Shown here piece by piece: positions 54,143 through 63,697 of a DNA stretch of 64,000 nucleotides. The stretch spans positions 275,678 to 339,677 of the forward strand of contig NZ_JACHCC010000009.1 of the NCBI RefSeq assembly GCF_014207135.1, in the 5' to 3' direction. Under the pieces are notes generated by a model. The model made no database searches. It was given only the letters and a program-made list of their open reading frames with translations, and was not told where the DNA came from. The position numbers were made by a program, and so were the translations under genes. The number at the start of each line of letters is the position of its first letter. The first letter of the stretch is position 1. The stretch comes from Pedobacter cryoconitis (GTDB lineage: Bacteria > Bacteroidota > Bacteroidia > Sphingobacteriales > Sphingobacteriaceae).

Positions 54143-55308
54143 AAATTATTGATCGTATGCTGTATATTATATAAAGCCTGCCCCAAAATCTCTTCTGAAG
54201 TAGCAAAACTCATTCTTATAAATCCTTCAGCTCCCTCACCAAACCATTGCTTCGCTCCCGGAACAACAGCCACTTTGGCTTTATCCAGAAGTAGCTGATA
54301 AATTTCTGTACTGTTTTTTTGTGTTCCGGTGATATTCGTAAAGGCCACATAACAGCCTTCAGGGGAAATACATTGGAATCCCTGCGTTGCATTCAGTTCT
54401 CTGACACATAGATCTCTCATTTTCTGAAGATGAACAAGAAAACTATCCAACCAGTAATCACAATCGTTGAGTGCGGTGACTACCGCAACCTGAGAAAGGA
54501 TATTAGCTCCATGTATAGTGGAACCATGGAGTGAAGCTTCAAACAAGCGGTCATAATGAGCCTGAGAAGATGCCATTACGGCCCCGATTCTCAATCCCGC
54601 AAGGCCATAAGACTTGCTGTACCCGGTTATTGTTATTGTTTGATTCCTGATTTCTTCGTTTAATGAAGCTATACTTGTATATAAATGGGGTGTATAAACA
54701 ATGTCACTCCATATTTCATCGGATAAAATTACCAGATTATGTTTGCAGGCTATTTCACCGAGCTGGAGTAACTCCTCTTTGTTAAAAACTTTACCCGTAG
54801 GATTTAATGGATTACAAAGACAGATCATCCGGGTCCTTGGAGTGATCAGACTTTCCAAATGGGCAAAATCAACTGTATCTGATCCAGGTGGAATAGCAAA
54901 AGGGACTGCAATACTGTTTACTGCTTCAATAGAGTATCTGAAAAGGAAATCTACAGGATCAAAAATAATTGCTTCATCTCCGACGGTTAAAAAAGCCTTA
55001 CAGGTCAAATAAATCCCAAATGCAGCACTATCAACAGGGAATATGAATTCTGGTTTTGCAGGGATATTACGCTTAACAGAAAAGTAAGTAGCAACACTTT
55101 CTTTAAACTCCGGAAGCCCTGCAGGAGGCCCGTATGATAAATATCTGTCTCTGGTAAACCGGATAATGGCTTCTGCAATTTCCGGTGCACTAGGAAAGTC
55201 AGGATCAGCAGCTGTAAGCGGAATTACTCCTTCAGGCACAGTAGCCCATCTTAAATTAAATGCTCTTTTTTTTAGAATATCCAGGTTAACGGATTGGGAT
55301 TGAAACAT
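54139..55308 (-). CDS. PLP-dependent class I/II aminotransferase
   Basis: The 389-residue protein is a fold-type I aminotransferase. It has YLSYGPPAGLPEFKESVATY, CNPLNPTGKVF, SDEIWSD and the PLP lysine in TGYSKSYGLAGLRIG, with the C-terminal GFIRMSFAT arginine. It looks like an aspartate/alanine aminotransferase relative; a C-S lyase of the same fold is less likely. It is 8 bases after the receiver-only regulator and overlaps the monooxygenase, in a four-gene run starting with the histidine kinase at 57214. Confidence 0.88.
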   Translation of the reverse strand: MFQSQSVNLDILKKRAFNLRWATVPEGVIPLTAADPDFPSAPEIAEAIIRFTRDRYLSYGPPAGLPEFKESVATYFSVKRNIPAKPEFIFPVDSAAFGIYLTCKAFLTVGDEAIIFDPVDFLFRYSIEAVNSIAVPFAIPPGSDTVDFAHLESLITPRTRMICLCNPLNPTGKVFNKEELLQLGEIACKHNLVILSDEIWSDIVYTPHLYTSIASLNEEIRNQTITITGYSKSYGLAGLRIGAVMASSQAHYDRLFEASLHGSTIHGANILSQVAVVTALNDCDYWLDSFLVHLQKMRDLCVRELNATQGFQCISPEGCYVAFTNITGTQKNSTEIYQLLLDKAKVAVVPGAKQWFGEGAEGFIRMSFATSEEILGQALYNIQHTINNL

Positions 55309-55316
55309 CCTCTAAA

Positions 55317-55709
55317 CTATAAATTTTCCAGAATTTCCAGAAATTTTTCTTTGACCAGAGGTTTAATAATAAATTCGCTGACTTCATTGATATTTTTGGA
55401 CCGTTCCATTTCATGAGGAGAGATAGAAGAGGATACAATATACAACTCATTAGTTTTTGCAAAAGAAGGATATAATTCCCGATACTCAGCCAGAAACTCC
55501 CATCCATCCATAACGGGCATATTCAAATCCAGAAAGATAACATCCGGAAGTAATTCCTTTTTACCGAGAATTTCTTTAAGATGAGTGATGGCTTGCAGTC
55601 CATCAGAAAAAACTTCAACATCTACATTTTCAGACACTTTTAAGATCGTTTTCTTTGTAAGAAAAACAAAAATATCATCATCATCAATAAGATATACTTT
55701 CTTCATCAC
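55317..55709 (-). CDS. Receiver-only response regulator (CheY-like)
   Basis: The 130-residue single receiver has the acidic pocket in LIDDDDIF, the phospho-acceptor aspartate in VIFLDLNMPVMDGWEF, the switch serine in YIVSSS and lysine in FIIKPL. There is no output domain, so it passes phosphate or acts by binding. Its start overlaps the end of the upstream histidine kinase gene by four bases, which marks the pair as partners. The second methionine may be the real start. Confidence 0.93.
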   Translation of the reverse strand: MMKKVYLIDDDDIFVFLTKKTILKVSENVDVEVFSDGLQAITHLKEILGKKELLPDVIFLDLNMPVMDGWEFLAEYRELYPSFAKTNELYIVSSSISPHEMERSKNINEVSEFIIKPLVKEKFLEILENL

Positions 55710-57214
55710 CAGTTCATATTTTGATTTACAAATTCAATAGAAAATATAGAGCCCTGATCAGGTAAGCTTTCCACCCAAATCTTACCTCCCATTGCTTCTA
55801 CCTGGGTTTTAGTCATAAATAGTCCAAGCCCTTTAGCATCGGGGTGACGATGGAATACTTTTCCAATTTTAAATATATTGTCCTTGTGTTTGACGAGATC
55901 TATACCCAGTCCATTATCCTGAACCGTCAGAACGATATTTCCTTCTTTTATTTTAGAAGCCAGGTTTAATGACAACTGTCTTTCTGGAGATTGGTATTTA
56001 ATGGCATTGCTAATGAGATTATAAAATATACTGGCCAGATATTTATGCGGGTACATAACAGCAGGAGCATCATCGAAATCAACCTTAATCTTCGCCTTTG
56101 CTTTTTGTATTTCAACATATAAACCATCCAATGCTTCCTGTAAACACGTACTGAAGTTCAGTCTATCCAACTTGATATCCCGGTCCAGTCTGATCTGGAT
56201 AGATTCTACCAGTTCGTTAAATGTACTCTTCAGGTTTTCAATTACCGGTTCCAGTTTAGAGACTAATAATTTCTGCTCATCTGCATCTTCAGCTTCCTGA
56301 ATAAATTCTGCAAGCATGGCCATATTGATTAATGGGCCTCTTAGATTATGGGAAACGACATTACAAAAATCTATCAGTTGGGTATTCTGAATAGCCAGTT
56401 GCTCCATAATCATGCTTTGCTTCTCTTCCAGGATTTTACGTTCCGTAATGTCTATTCCGAAGCCAATAACCATGATAAAATTCCCACTTTCATCATGCAT
56501 CGGAAACATTCTTCGTAGAAAAGTAATTGTATTTCCTTCCGGGTCTTTCTGGCTCTCCTCCCAACCTATTGCTTTTCCAGTATTTTTAACTTCCAGAAAT
56601 TGTGCTCTGCGGGCTTCCGCGATTTTAGGGTCCCGGTTCCTGAAAGCACCATATTCAAAATCGTCCTTTCCAATAATAAATTTCCTGTATTCCTCATTCT
56701 TAATTGCCATAGGATTAGCAAAGAGGTATCTGTGATCCGCATCAAACACAACAATATCCTGTGGAATATTATTCAGGATGCTCTCATAAAATTCTTTAAT
56801 GCTATTATTTATTACCGGAAGTTTGAGTTGCAATAGCGTAGTAATTTGCTGTGCCAGTAAGGCAAGTCCTTTGTGTTGTTCCTGATTCAATACAATCCGA
56901 ACGGGCCCCGCTACACTCAAATGCCCGATAACCAAATTTTTGTTTACAATAATTGGTATGGCAATAAAAAAAGGATAATCATCCGTTGCTGAATTATCTC
57001 TGGGTGTTTCCTTCAATTCGATACCCAATTTCGCTTTGTACCAGATTCTGTGCTTATCCACAAAAGTAATTGCCGAAACTGGTGCATGTGTTATAATAGA
57101 CGCAAGTTTGACAATATTATCAAACTCCTGTTCTTCACCGGTATCCAAAATTTCCAACACATAAAGCGCAGCAATTCTATCAGCTTCATTCCTAAGTGAT
57201 GGGATATTAATCAT
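55706..57214 (-). CDS. GAF-PAS sensor histidine kinase
   Basis: The 502-residue kinase has an N-terminal GAF domain (about 1-140; RNEADRIAALYVLEILDTGEE), a PAS domain (about 140-265; FDADHRYLFANPMAIKNEEY), and a linker coiled coil. The DHp phospho-acceptor is in SHNLRGPLINMAMLAEFI, and the HATPase domain has NLISNAIKY, VQDNGLGIDLVKHK and AKGLGLFMTKTQVEAMGG. No membrane segments: it senses an internal signal. It leads the run kinase - receiver - aminotransferase - monooxygenase. A TAGCTTTG element lies 32-39 bases upstream. Confidence 0.92.
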   Translation of the reverse strand: MINIPSLRNEADRIAALYVLEILDTGEEQEFDNIVKLASIITHAPVSAITFVDKHRIWYKAKLGIELKETPRDNSATDDYPFFIAIPIIVNKNLVIGHLSVAGPVRIVLNQEQHKGLALLAQQITTLLQLKLPVINNSIKEFYESILNNIPQDIVVFDADHRYLFANPMAIKNEEYRKFIIGKDDFEYGAFRNRDPKIAEARRAQFLEVKNTGKAIGWEESQKDPEGNTITFLRRMFPMHDESGNFIMVIGFGIDITERKILEEKQSMIMEQLAIQNTQLIDFCNVVSHNLRGPLINMAMLAEFIQEAEDADEQKLLVSKLEPVIENLKSTFNELVESIQIRLDRDIKLDRLNFSTCLQEALDGLYVEIQKAKAKIKVDFDDAPAVMYPHKYLASIFYNLISNAIKYQSPERQLSLNLASKIKEGNIVLTVQDNGLGIDLVKHKDNIFKIGKVFHRHPDAKGLGLFMTKTQVEAMGGKIWVESLPDQGSIFSIEFVNQNMNW

Positions 57215-57245
57215 ATGCAGGTTTCAGTCAACAATTTTGACAATA

Positions 57246-57253
57246 CAAAGCTA
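57246..57253 (-). promoter_or_regulatory. -7 promoter element of the kinase-receiver-aminotransferase operon
   Basis: TAGCTTTG on the minus strand matches TAnnTTTG exactly; no good -33 element was found. Confidence 0.45.
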
Positions 57254-57474
57254 GTTATTAGATTGATTCTTTTGTTAAAAAAGAAAATCACCTTTGATCA
57301 TTTATCCAAGATAGAATTTTTTCTCCACATTCAATCTTGCTTCAAAGTAAACTGTCGTTCTTTTTATTCACTGTACCAATAAATATGTGAATAACAGTCG
57401 GATGTATTGTTCATTGTCTGTAAAAAAATCAGAAATTGTCAGGATGTTTGAATAATTTAGAGTTTTAAATAACT

Positions 57475-58647
57475 ATGAGACAAAACTTTAGGCGTCATAC
57501 AGGATATAATACCGAACATACGTTACCATACACTGAAATGAACAAAAGCTTTATCACCTTCATAGAAAAGTGCCATGAACTGATGTTCTGTACCAAAAAA
57601 AACGGGGATTTTGTTCATGTATCTTCAGCCGCTGAACAACTATTTGGCTTTACTGCCGAGGAATACAGAAATTTCAACATCACAGATATTATTCATTCCG
57701 ATGACCTCGAAGAAGTGAGAGAAAAAATCAGAACTGTTTTATCTTCACAAAATTCCAGGGTCAACTTCAAATTACGGAGCCTCAACAAACAAGGTGGATA
57801 TTGCTGGATAGAGGGTAAAATTATCAATATGCAGGACGATAATATGGATGTTCTTATAATCAGATTCGATGATATCAATAATCGTGTACTCAATGAACAG
57901 GGACAAACTTTACAACTTCTGGAACTCAACAAAAGAAATCAGGATCTTAGCCAGTTTGTTTATATTATATCACATAATCTAAGAACCCCATTATCTAATT
58001 TGATCGGGCTCATCAACATCCTGGAAATCGACCTCCTTGATGACTATAACAAAGGAATTATTGACTTATTCAAATCTTCCACAGATAGACTAACTGAAAC
58101 CGTTTTTGATCTGACCCATATATTAACACTTAAAGATAATCAGGGAGTAAAAGTGACGAAGGTAAATGTGCAAAAAGTGTTCGAAAAGGTTTGTCTGTCT
58201 TTCAATGATCAGATAAAACAATTAGGGGTTAAGCTAATTTGTAATTTCAATTACAACCATATTATTTTCAACAAGAGTTATCTGGAAAGTATATTGACAA
58301 ATCTAATGTCTAATGCAATTAAATACCGCCGACAAAGCAGACAGCTGGAAATACAGCTGACCTTAACCAAAGACAAAATAAACAATTGTGTCCTTACCTT
58401 CGCAGACAATGGAACAGGCATCGATATGAGCATGAACAAAGACAAGCTCTTTGGCCTCCATCAGCGATTCCACAGTCACATTAACGGAAACGGAGTTGGC
58501 TTATACATAACCAGGTCACAGATCGTCTCTCTCGGAGGCAGTATCGAAGTAAACAGTAACATTGATGAAGGAACCACGTTTACAATTACTTTCAAAGGAG
58601 AACCTGCTAACTTGTTAAACCAGAGCCCCCAGCCTGTCCTACAATAG
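57475..58647 (+). CDS. PAS sensor histidine kinase
   Basis: The 390-residue protein has one PAS domain (about 22-135; CTKKNGDFVHVSSAAEQLFGF), the DHp segment SHNLRTPLSNLIGLI near residue 165, and an HATPase domain with NLMSNAIKY, FADNGTGID and GNGVGLYITRSQIVSLGG. From residue about 150 on it is clearly paralogous to the sensorless kinase at 45251-46063. No partner regulator is adjacent. A second ATG at 57538 is possible. Its last 41 bases overlap the convergent gene at 58607-59833. Confidence 0.9.
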   Translation: MRQNFRRHTGYNTEHTLPYTEMNKSFITFIEKCHELMFCTKKNGDFVHVSSAAEQLFGFTAEEYRNFNITDIIHSDDLEEVREKIRTVLSSQNSRVNFKLRSLNKQGGYCWIEGKIINMQDDNMDVLIIRFDDINNRVLNEQGQTLQLLELNKRNQDLSQFVYIISHNLRTPLSNLIGLINILEIDLLDDYNKGIIDLFKSSTDRLTETVFDLTHILTLKDNQGVKVTKVNVQKVFEKVCLSFNDQIKQLGVKLICNFNYNHIIFNKSYLESILTNLMSNAIKYRRQSRQLEIQLTLTKDKINNCVLTFADNGTGIDMSMNKDKLFGLHQRFHSHINGNGVGLYITRSQIVSLGGSIEVNSNIDEGTTFTITFKGEPANLLNQSPQPVLQ

Positions 58648-59833
58648 ATTTTATAGCCATATTTAATTTCTGAGAAGAATCATTAAGGAAATTTAAAGTC
58701 TGCTGGGTATCTTCTCCCGGATATTTGATCAGAAATTCCGTCAGACTCATGATATTAGCCAGCGGAGCTCTTACCATATGGCTCTGCATCCAGGCAATTT
58801 CCTTCAGATCCCTGTTTTGACGTTCAATTTTCTGAATATAATTAATTCGCTCCGACACATCAGTAGCTAAGACTAATCTTGCCTCACGTTCTTCAAAACG
58901 GATAGTATTGGTTTCAATTTCAACCGGAAATACCTCTTTATTTTTATTGACATGAATCAATATTCCTGAATAATCCCTGTTGTTAACCATGCTGTTCAGG
59001 TCCATCAGTTTACTACTCTCCGTCTGAGGCCGGATGTCTCCAATGCTCATCGTGAGGAACTCTTCCTTTGTATATCCATATTTAGTGCAGGCTGCATCAT
59101 TTGCATGCAGGAATTTACCATTCTCCATATCAAAAACATACATCGGAACTGGATTAGCTTCAAAAGTATTACGAAAATACCGCTCTGATGCATCAAGCCT
59201 GGAGATGAGATTTGCCTCTTTTTTGATGGTCTGCTCCAGACCATTCAAAACTTTGCTAATCAGCATCACACTGATCAGGCTCACAAAGATCAGATTTCCT
59301 GAATAAGATGCCCATAATGGCAAATCATAACTTTCCAGGAGGGGACTTGCAAATAATTTATATTGTATTACCGCACCAAAACCTGCACAAATTAACACAT
59401 TGAGCCCAACGAGCCAGTAAGCAGCCGGGCGGGGGAAAATCATTGCAGAGAATATGGTAATAATAATCAGATAAAGTACTCCCGGACCTTCTGAACCTAA
59501 TACTGCTATATAAATGATGGCCAGAACGTATAAGAGAAAAAGTGCCAATATTTTCCTGGTATGAATCATAATTTTCTTATTGAAAATAATAGATAGTAAA
59601 GCAAATACAAAAACAATGTTGAACCACTGGACTATAGCACTCCCTGCAAAAAAACCGAAAGTCATTGAAGAGACAAATGCTATTAAGCTAACGATAAAGC
59701 CATAACTTATCATATTGGTAAAAAGTCTTTTCCGCCAGAAAACATGCTCTTCCTCAGAAGGATCAGAGTTCCTCAGTACGGCCTGTTCAATCAGGCTTTT
59801 AATTTTCCACCAATATTCTCTAAGTGAAAACAT
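58607..59833 (-). CDS. Membrane PAS protein with histidine-kinase-like DHp helix but no ATPase domain
   Basis: The 408-residue protein has about six transmembrane helices (residues about 40-210), a PAS domain (about 230-340; NTFEANPVPMYVFDMENGKFLHA) and then a DHp-like segment with a histidine in WMQSHMVRAPLANIMSL. It stops some 50 residues later with no HATPase domain. The histidine kinase phospho-acceptor helix thus exists without a kinase domain. It could be phosphorylated in trans, be a dead decoy, or be a truncated kinase; the clean stop and intact PAS argue against recent decay. It overlaps the convergent kinase gene and precedes the nucleotidyltransferase in the antisense orientation. 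Confidence 0.85.
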   Translation of the reverse strand: MFSLREYWWKIKSLIEQAVLRNSDPSEEEHVFWRKRLFTNMISYGFIVSLIAFVSSMTFGFFAGSAIVQWFNIVFVFALLSIIFNKKIMIHTRKILALFLLYVLAIIYIAVLGSEGPGVLYLIIITIFSAMIFPRPAAYWLVGLNVLICAGFGAVIQYKLFASPLLESYDLPLWASYSGNLIFVSLISVMLISKVLNGLEQTIKKEANLISRLDASERYFRNTFEANPVPMYVFDMENGKFLHANDAACTKYGYTKEEFLTMSIGDIRPQTESSKLMDLNSMVNNRDYSGILIHVNKNKEVFPVEIETNTIRFEEREARLVLATDVSERINYIQKIERQNRDLKEIAWMQSHMVRAPLANIMSLTEFLIKYPGEDTQQTLNFLNDSSQKLNMAIKSIVGQAGGSGLTS

Positions 59834-59839
59834 ATCCTT

Positions 59840-60748
59840 TTATGCCCAAAGATTAATCGGATAAACGTCTTCCTCTGCAAGTTTCTGCAATGCAGTTCTT
59901 ACCACGGGTGCATCTTCTTTAAAAGTCACACCAAACCATTTAGCCTGGGTAGGGATCATTTTGACAACTCCTTTACCTGACTTAATCAATATATCAGCCA
60001 CCTCCGGTATCAAAAACTCTGCTTTCAACTCATTTCTGTTATTATCCAGGAATTTGTAATACTCCCCTTCTGACCAGTCGACAAAATCTGGCGTGAAGCA
60101 GAAAAAATTCATACTCACCTTTGTATCCATTGGTAGTTCTATGACAGCATCTCCATTTTTAGTAAACGCTTTATTATTATTTCTATAAATCTCCTTACGC
60201 TCAGTGATACTTACAATTTCATGTTGTTCACTTACGTTTATCTCCCCGCGTGTTACTGACCCGTTATCACTAAGTGTATTCTTCAGTTCATAACCTATAC
60301 ATGCATATTTATCAGTTTGAATTCCTGTCGTCAGGAAATTATAAGCCTGTTTAAAGGCATCAAAGCCATAAAAATCATCCGCATTAATTACAGCAAATGG
60401 CCCATCTAATACATCTTTACAACATAATAAAGCATGCGAGGTCCCGAATGGTTTTGTCCGGCCGGCAGCGATCTTTCTACCCCCGCTAAAACTTTCCAGT
60501 GACTGATATACGTAGTCAGTTGCAATTCTACCTGCTAATTTTGGTTCTATTACTTCTTTAAACGCAACTGAAAATTCCTCTCTTATGATAAATATTACTT
60601 TTCCAAATCCAGCTTTTATGGCATCGAAAATAGAATATTCCATAATAGTTTCTCCCGCAGGGCCAAAAGATTCTATCTGCTTGTTCCCCCCGTACCTGCT
60701 CGCCATACCAGCAGCCAATATAACGAGAGAAGGTCTTGTTGTATTCAT
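59840..60748 (-). CDS. Sugar-phosphate nucleotidyltransferase family protein
   Basis: The 302-residue protein begins SLVILAAGMASRYGGNKQIESFGPAGETIMEY, the NTP-transferase signature (usually GxGxRxx...K) with an alanine/methionine variant of the loop, and has NADDFYGFDA as the metal-binding aspartate motif. The enzyme would join a nucleoside triphosphate to a sugar phosphate or similar group. It lies 6 bases before the membrane PAS gene on the same strand and is divergent from a methyltransferase gene. The exact product is unknown. Confidence 0.82.
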   Translation of the reverse strand: MNTTRPSLVILAAGMASRYGGNKQIESFGPAGETIMEYSIFDAIKAGFGKVIFIIREEFSVAFKEVIEPKLAGRIATDYVYQSLESFSGGRKIAAGRTKPFGTSHALLCCKDVLDGPFAVINADDFYGFDAFKQAYNFLTTGIQTDKYACIGYELKNTLSDNGSVTRGEINVSEQHEIVSITERKEIYRNNNKAFTKNGDAVIELPMDTKVSMNFFCFTPDFVDWSEGEYYKFLDNNRNELKAEFLIPEVADILIKSGKGVVKMIPTQAKWFGVTFKEDAPVVRTALQKLAEEDVYPINLWA

Positions 60749-60832
60749 AGATTTTTAAATAGTTGAATACAAAATAGCAAAAGTTACTCCATCTTTTCTT
60801 AAAACCATAATAGCTTTGATAAATTTACGCCG

Positions 60833-60840
60833 TAACTTTG
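60833..60840 (+). promoter_or_regulatory. -7 promoter element of the methyltransferase gene
   Basis: TAACTTTG, an exact TAnnTTTG match, lies 19 bases before the ATG at 60860, in a 111-base gap shared with the divergent nucleotidyltransferase gene. A second box TAGCTTTG is at 60811-60818. Confidence 0.5.
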
Positions 60841-60859
60841 GAGAGAGCAATTAAAAAAT

Positions 60860-61438
60860 ATGATTGACAATTTTTCAAGTGATGCCGCATTCGACAATTT
60901 ATATTCTCTAAGAGCACAACAACTCTCTTCTATCCACTGGACTCCCATTGATATCGCAATAAAGGCAGCTACATACCTTACCGGAGGGAAAGGCAGGAAT
61001 ATTATAGATATTGGAAGTGGTGTTGGAAAATTCTGCCTCGTGGCCGCCCATAATTTTCCGGACTATATTTTTCATGGTGTGGAACAGAGGAAAGCACTGG
61101 TAGACGAGGCAATTATTGCCCAAAATGCAACAAAGCTTATCAATGTAAATTTCATCCATGCGAACTTTAACGAGCTCAATATGGATGAATATGATCATAT
61201 TTATTTTTACAACTCTTTCAGTGAAAATCTATTTCACTACAAACCAATTGACAATCTGATTAATTGTTCACAGGATATCTACGATGAATATCTTAAGATG
61301 TTTTATGAATTATTGGAAGACAAACCTTCTGGCACAAGAGTGGCCACTTTTCATTGCAGTAATGAATATATCCCTCCTGCCTACAAGAGGGTTCAACATA
61401 TTACCGGAGAAGCATTAAAACTTTGGATTAAGCAATAA
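60860..61438 (+). CDS. Class I SAM-dependent methyltransferase
   Basis: The 192-residue protein has SAM motif I in NIIDIGSGVGKFCLVA, an acidic end of strand beta2 (HGVEQRKALVDEA), and the motif IV-like HIYFYNSFSENLF, where the usual catalytic acidic or aromatic pair is replaced by YNSFSEN, as in DOT1-like methyltransferases. It is one Rossmann domain with no extra parts. The substrate is unknown. Its stop is 3 bases from the convergent dehydratase gene. Confidence 0.82.
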   Translation: MIDNFSSDAAFDNLYSLRAQQLSSIHWTPIDIAIKAATYLTGGKGRNIIDIGSGVGKFCLVAAHNFPDYIFHGVEQRKALVDEAIIAQNATKLINVNFIHANFNELNMDEYDHIYFYNSFSENLFHYKPIDNLINCSQDIYDEYLKMFYELLEDKPSGTRVATFHCSNEYIPPAYKRVQHITGEALKLWIKQ

Positions 61439-61441
61439 CTA

Positions 61442-63376
61442 TCAGGATTTTACATCCAAATCTTCGAAGACTGAGTTCTTACTTTTATACTCTTTAACAA
61501 GCTCTTTCATTAAAGTAACGACCTGAAGATCGTCACATCTTTTGGCATGTTCTATCAAAGCATAAATCTGAAGTTGTATCTCATCAAATGCATACTCCCT
61601 TACTTTACCAATCATAATTTTCTCATGGTGAGTGGGCATAGTATTCTCATTATCATTTAGTAGTTCTTCATAAAGTTTCTCTCCCGGTCTCAGTCCTGAA
61701 TATTCTATCTGAATGTCCTGATTAGGCACTAGACCTGCCAGCTGAATCATTTTTTTAGCCAGATCAACGATTTTTACAGATTTACCCATGTCAAAGATAA
61801 ATATCTCCCCACCATCTCCCATACAGCCTGCTTCTAATACCAGACGACAGGCTTCAGGTATAGTCATAAAATAACGGGTTATCTCCGGGTGAGTAACTGT
61901 AATAGGCCCACCCTTTTCTATCTGTTGCTTGAATCTTGGAATCACTGAGCCATTAGATCCTAAAACATTTCCAAAACGGGTAGTAATAAACTTCGTAATT
62001 GGCTTAACTTCAAGTTCATTAATATAACTTAAACCATTACTAAAAATATGATTTTTATGATGTAACGAATTATTGAGTGACTGAACATAAATCTCGGCAA
62101 TACGTTTTGAAGCCCCCATTACATTTGTAGGGTTTACCGCTTTATCAGTGGAGATCATTACAAATTTCTGTACTCCATATTTCACAGCCTTGTCAGCAAT
62201 TGTCTTTGTCCCAAGGACATTAGTTTTAATGGCCTCACATGGATTATCTTCCATTAAAGGGACATGTTTATATGCGCCCGCGTGATATACGTAGTGAGGC
62301 TTAAAAGTACTGAATAGGTTTTCCATTCTTCTTTCATCTCTTACATCACCAATGAAAGCATGAAAATTCTGATTTTTTACCGTTTCAGTTAGCTCAAGAT
62401 ATAATTCGTGTAAAGCTGTTTCAGACTGATCACATAAAATAATCAATCCAACTTCGAATTTTGATAACTGACGCACAATTTCACTTCCAATAGAACCAGC
62501 AGCCCCAGTAATTAAAATTCTTTTATTTTTCAGTTGATGCCCTATACCTTCAATATCAATATGGATTGACTTGCGATCAAGCAAATCTTCGATATTTAAT
62601 TTTTTAATCTGGGTAGGCTGTAATTTCCCATCTGTCCATACATTAGGTGGAGGAATATTAAGAACCTTAATACCATTCTCAAGACAGACATCTATAATTT
62701 GATTTTTGCGTTCTTTAGGAATAGTGTAAGAGGCAAAAATGATCTCATCCAGTTCGTGTTCAACAATCAGATTTACCAGATCCTTTGCATCGAGAATTTT
62801 AATTCCATCAATAGTCTTACCCATCTTACGCTGATCATCATCTACAAAGGCGATAATATTCTTATTCACATTCGGATCATGATCAAAAGTACGCTTGGTT
62901 GCTACACCAGCTTCACCAGCTCCATAAATCATGACTCTGATCTTATCAAGTTTAAGATTCTTAATATAAATAAAGAAGTATTTAATCAGTACACGGTAAG
63001 TGATTAGCAACAAGAAACTGGCAAGGCCATTTATTATCAATACGCTATTTGGGATTAAAGCTACATTACCTGTAGCAACAACAGCCATATTAATCAGGAA
63101 GAAAGTACTATTGGATACAATTACCGCATACAAAATACGAAAAGTATCCTGAGCACTGGTATAACGGATAATTCCTGAGAAGGTTCTTACTTTCAGAAAA
63201 ACTAACGTACTGATCACGGTTGTAATCAATACGTTCCTGCTAAACTCTACATAATCCAATGTAGAGAGGTCAAAATTTCTTTTGATTAGATAGGCCAATG
63301 TTAGCGATGCAAAACATATCGTTAAATCAAGCGTAAATATTATCCATCTAGGTACTATGTTGATTTGACTGAACAA
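61442..63376 (-). CDS. Membrane-bound nucleotide-sugar 4,6-dehydratase/epimerase (CapD/WbpM-like)
   Basis: The 644-residue protein starts at a TTG (63376); there is no nearby ATG and the start fits the family opening (NIVPRWIIFTLDLTI). Four transmembrane helices occupy about residues 12-130. A nucleotide-binding domain follows (MIYGAGEAGVATKR near 150), then an SDR domain with ILITGAAGSIGSEIV near 290, YKHVPLME, and catalytic MGASKRIAEIY. Such enzymes make 4-keto-6-deoxy UDP-sugars for O-antigen, capsule or glycoprotein. It probably belongs with a surface-polysaccharide locus beyond the window. Confidence 0.92.
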   Translation of the reverse strand: MFSQINIVPRWIIFTLDLTICFASLTLAYLIKRNFDLSTLDYVEFSRNVLITTVISTLVFLKVRTFSGIIRYTSAQDTFRILYAVIVSNSTFFLINMAVVATGNVALIPNSVLIINGLASFLLLITYRVLIKYFFIYIKNLKLDKIRVMIYGAGEAGVATKRTFDHDPNVNKNIIAFVDDDQRKMGKTIDGIKILDAKDLVNLIVEHELDEIIFASYTIPKERKNQIIDVCLENGIKVLNIPPPNVWTDGKLQPTQIKKLNIEDLLDRKSIHIDIEGIGHQLKNKRILITGAAGSIGSEIVRQLSKFEVGLIILCDQSETALHELYLELTETVKNQNFHAFIGDVRDERRMENLFSTFKPHYVYHAGAYKHVPLMEDNPCEAIKTNVLGTKTIADKAVKYGVQKFVMISTDKAVNPTNVMGASKRIAEIYVQSLNNSLHHKNHIFSNGLSYINELEVKPITKFITTRFGNVLGSNGSVIPRFKQQIEKGGPITVTHPEITRYFMTIPEACRLVLEAGCMGDGGEIFIFDMGKSVKIVDLAKKMIQLAGLVPNQDIQIEYSGLRPGEKLYEELLNDNENTMPTHHEKIMIGKVREYAFDEIQLQIYALIEHAKRCDDLQVVTLMKELVKEYKSKNSVFEDLDVKS

Positions 63377-63697
63377 AATTTTATATTTTTAATAATGAGC
63401 AAATTTAATCAAAAAATCGACCAATTTTAAATAGCCGAGGTTCATTTATTAAAATGATACTATAGATTTAGCATTTATTAAACAATAATCACTAAAAAAA
63501 GTTAAAACTATAATATGATTTTTTCATAAAATTTCTTTACACATAAAAAATCAAATATATAGATAATTATTATTAGAACAGAGTCACTGTAATGTATAAC
63601 GTATAAACGACCTAAATAATGAACAATTGATACAATTAGTGTCTGCTTAATTGAAATTAATTATATTTGGAATTGCAACAATAAAATGGAAATTGGA
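63377..63697. other. AT-rich non-coding gap left of the transposase remnant
   Basis: About 320 bases with no gene or repeat I can name; it holds the promoter region of the dehydratase gene and otherwise very AT-rich sequence. Confidence 0.6.

Noticed and set aside
57054..57062. Another exact TTATCCACA box
   Set aside because: Lies inside the histidine kinase coding sequence and stands alone; probably coincidental codons.
10540..63376. T9SS C-terminal sorting domains on secreted proteins
   Set aside because: None of the secreted proteins here shows the conserved C-terminal sorting pattern, despite sprA being present.
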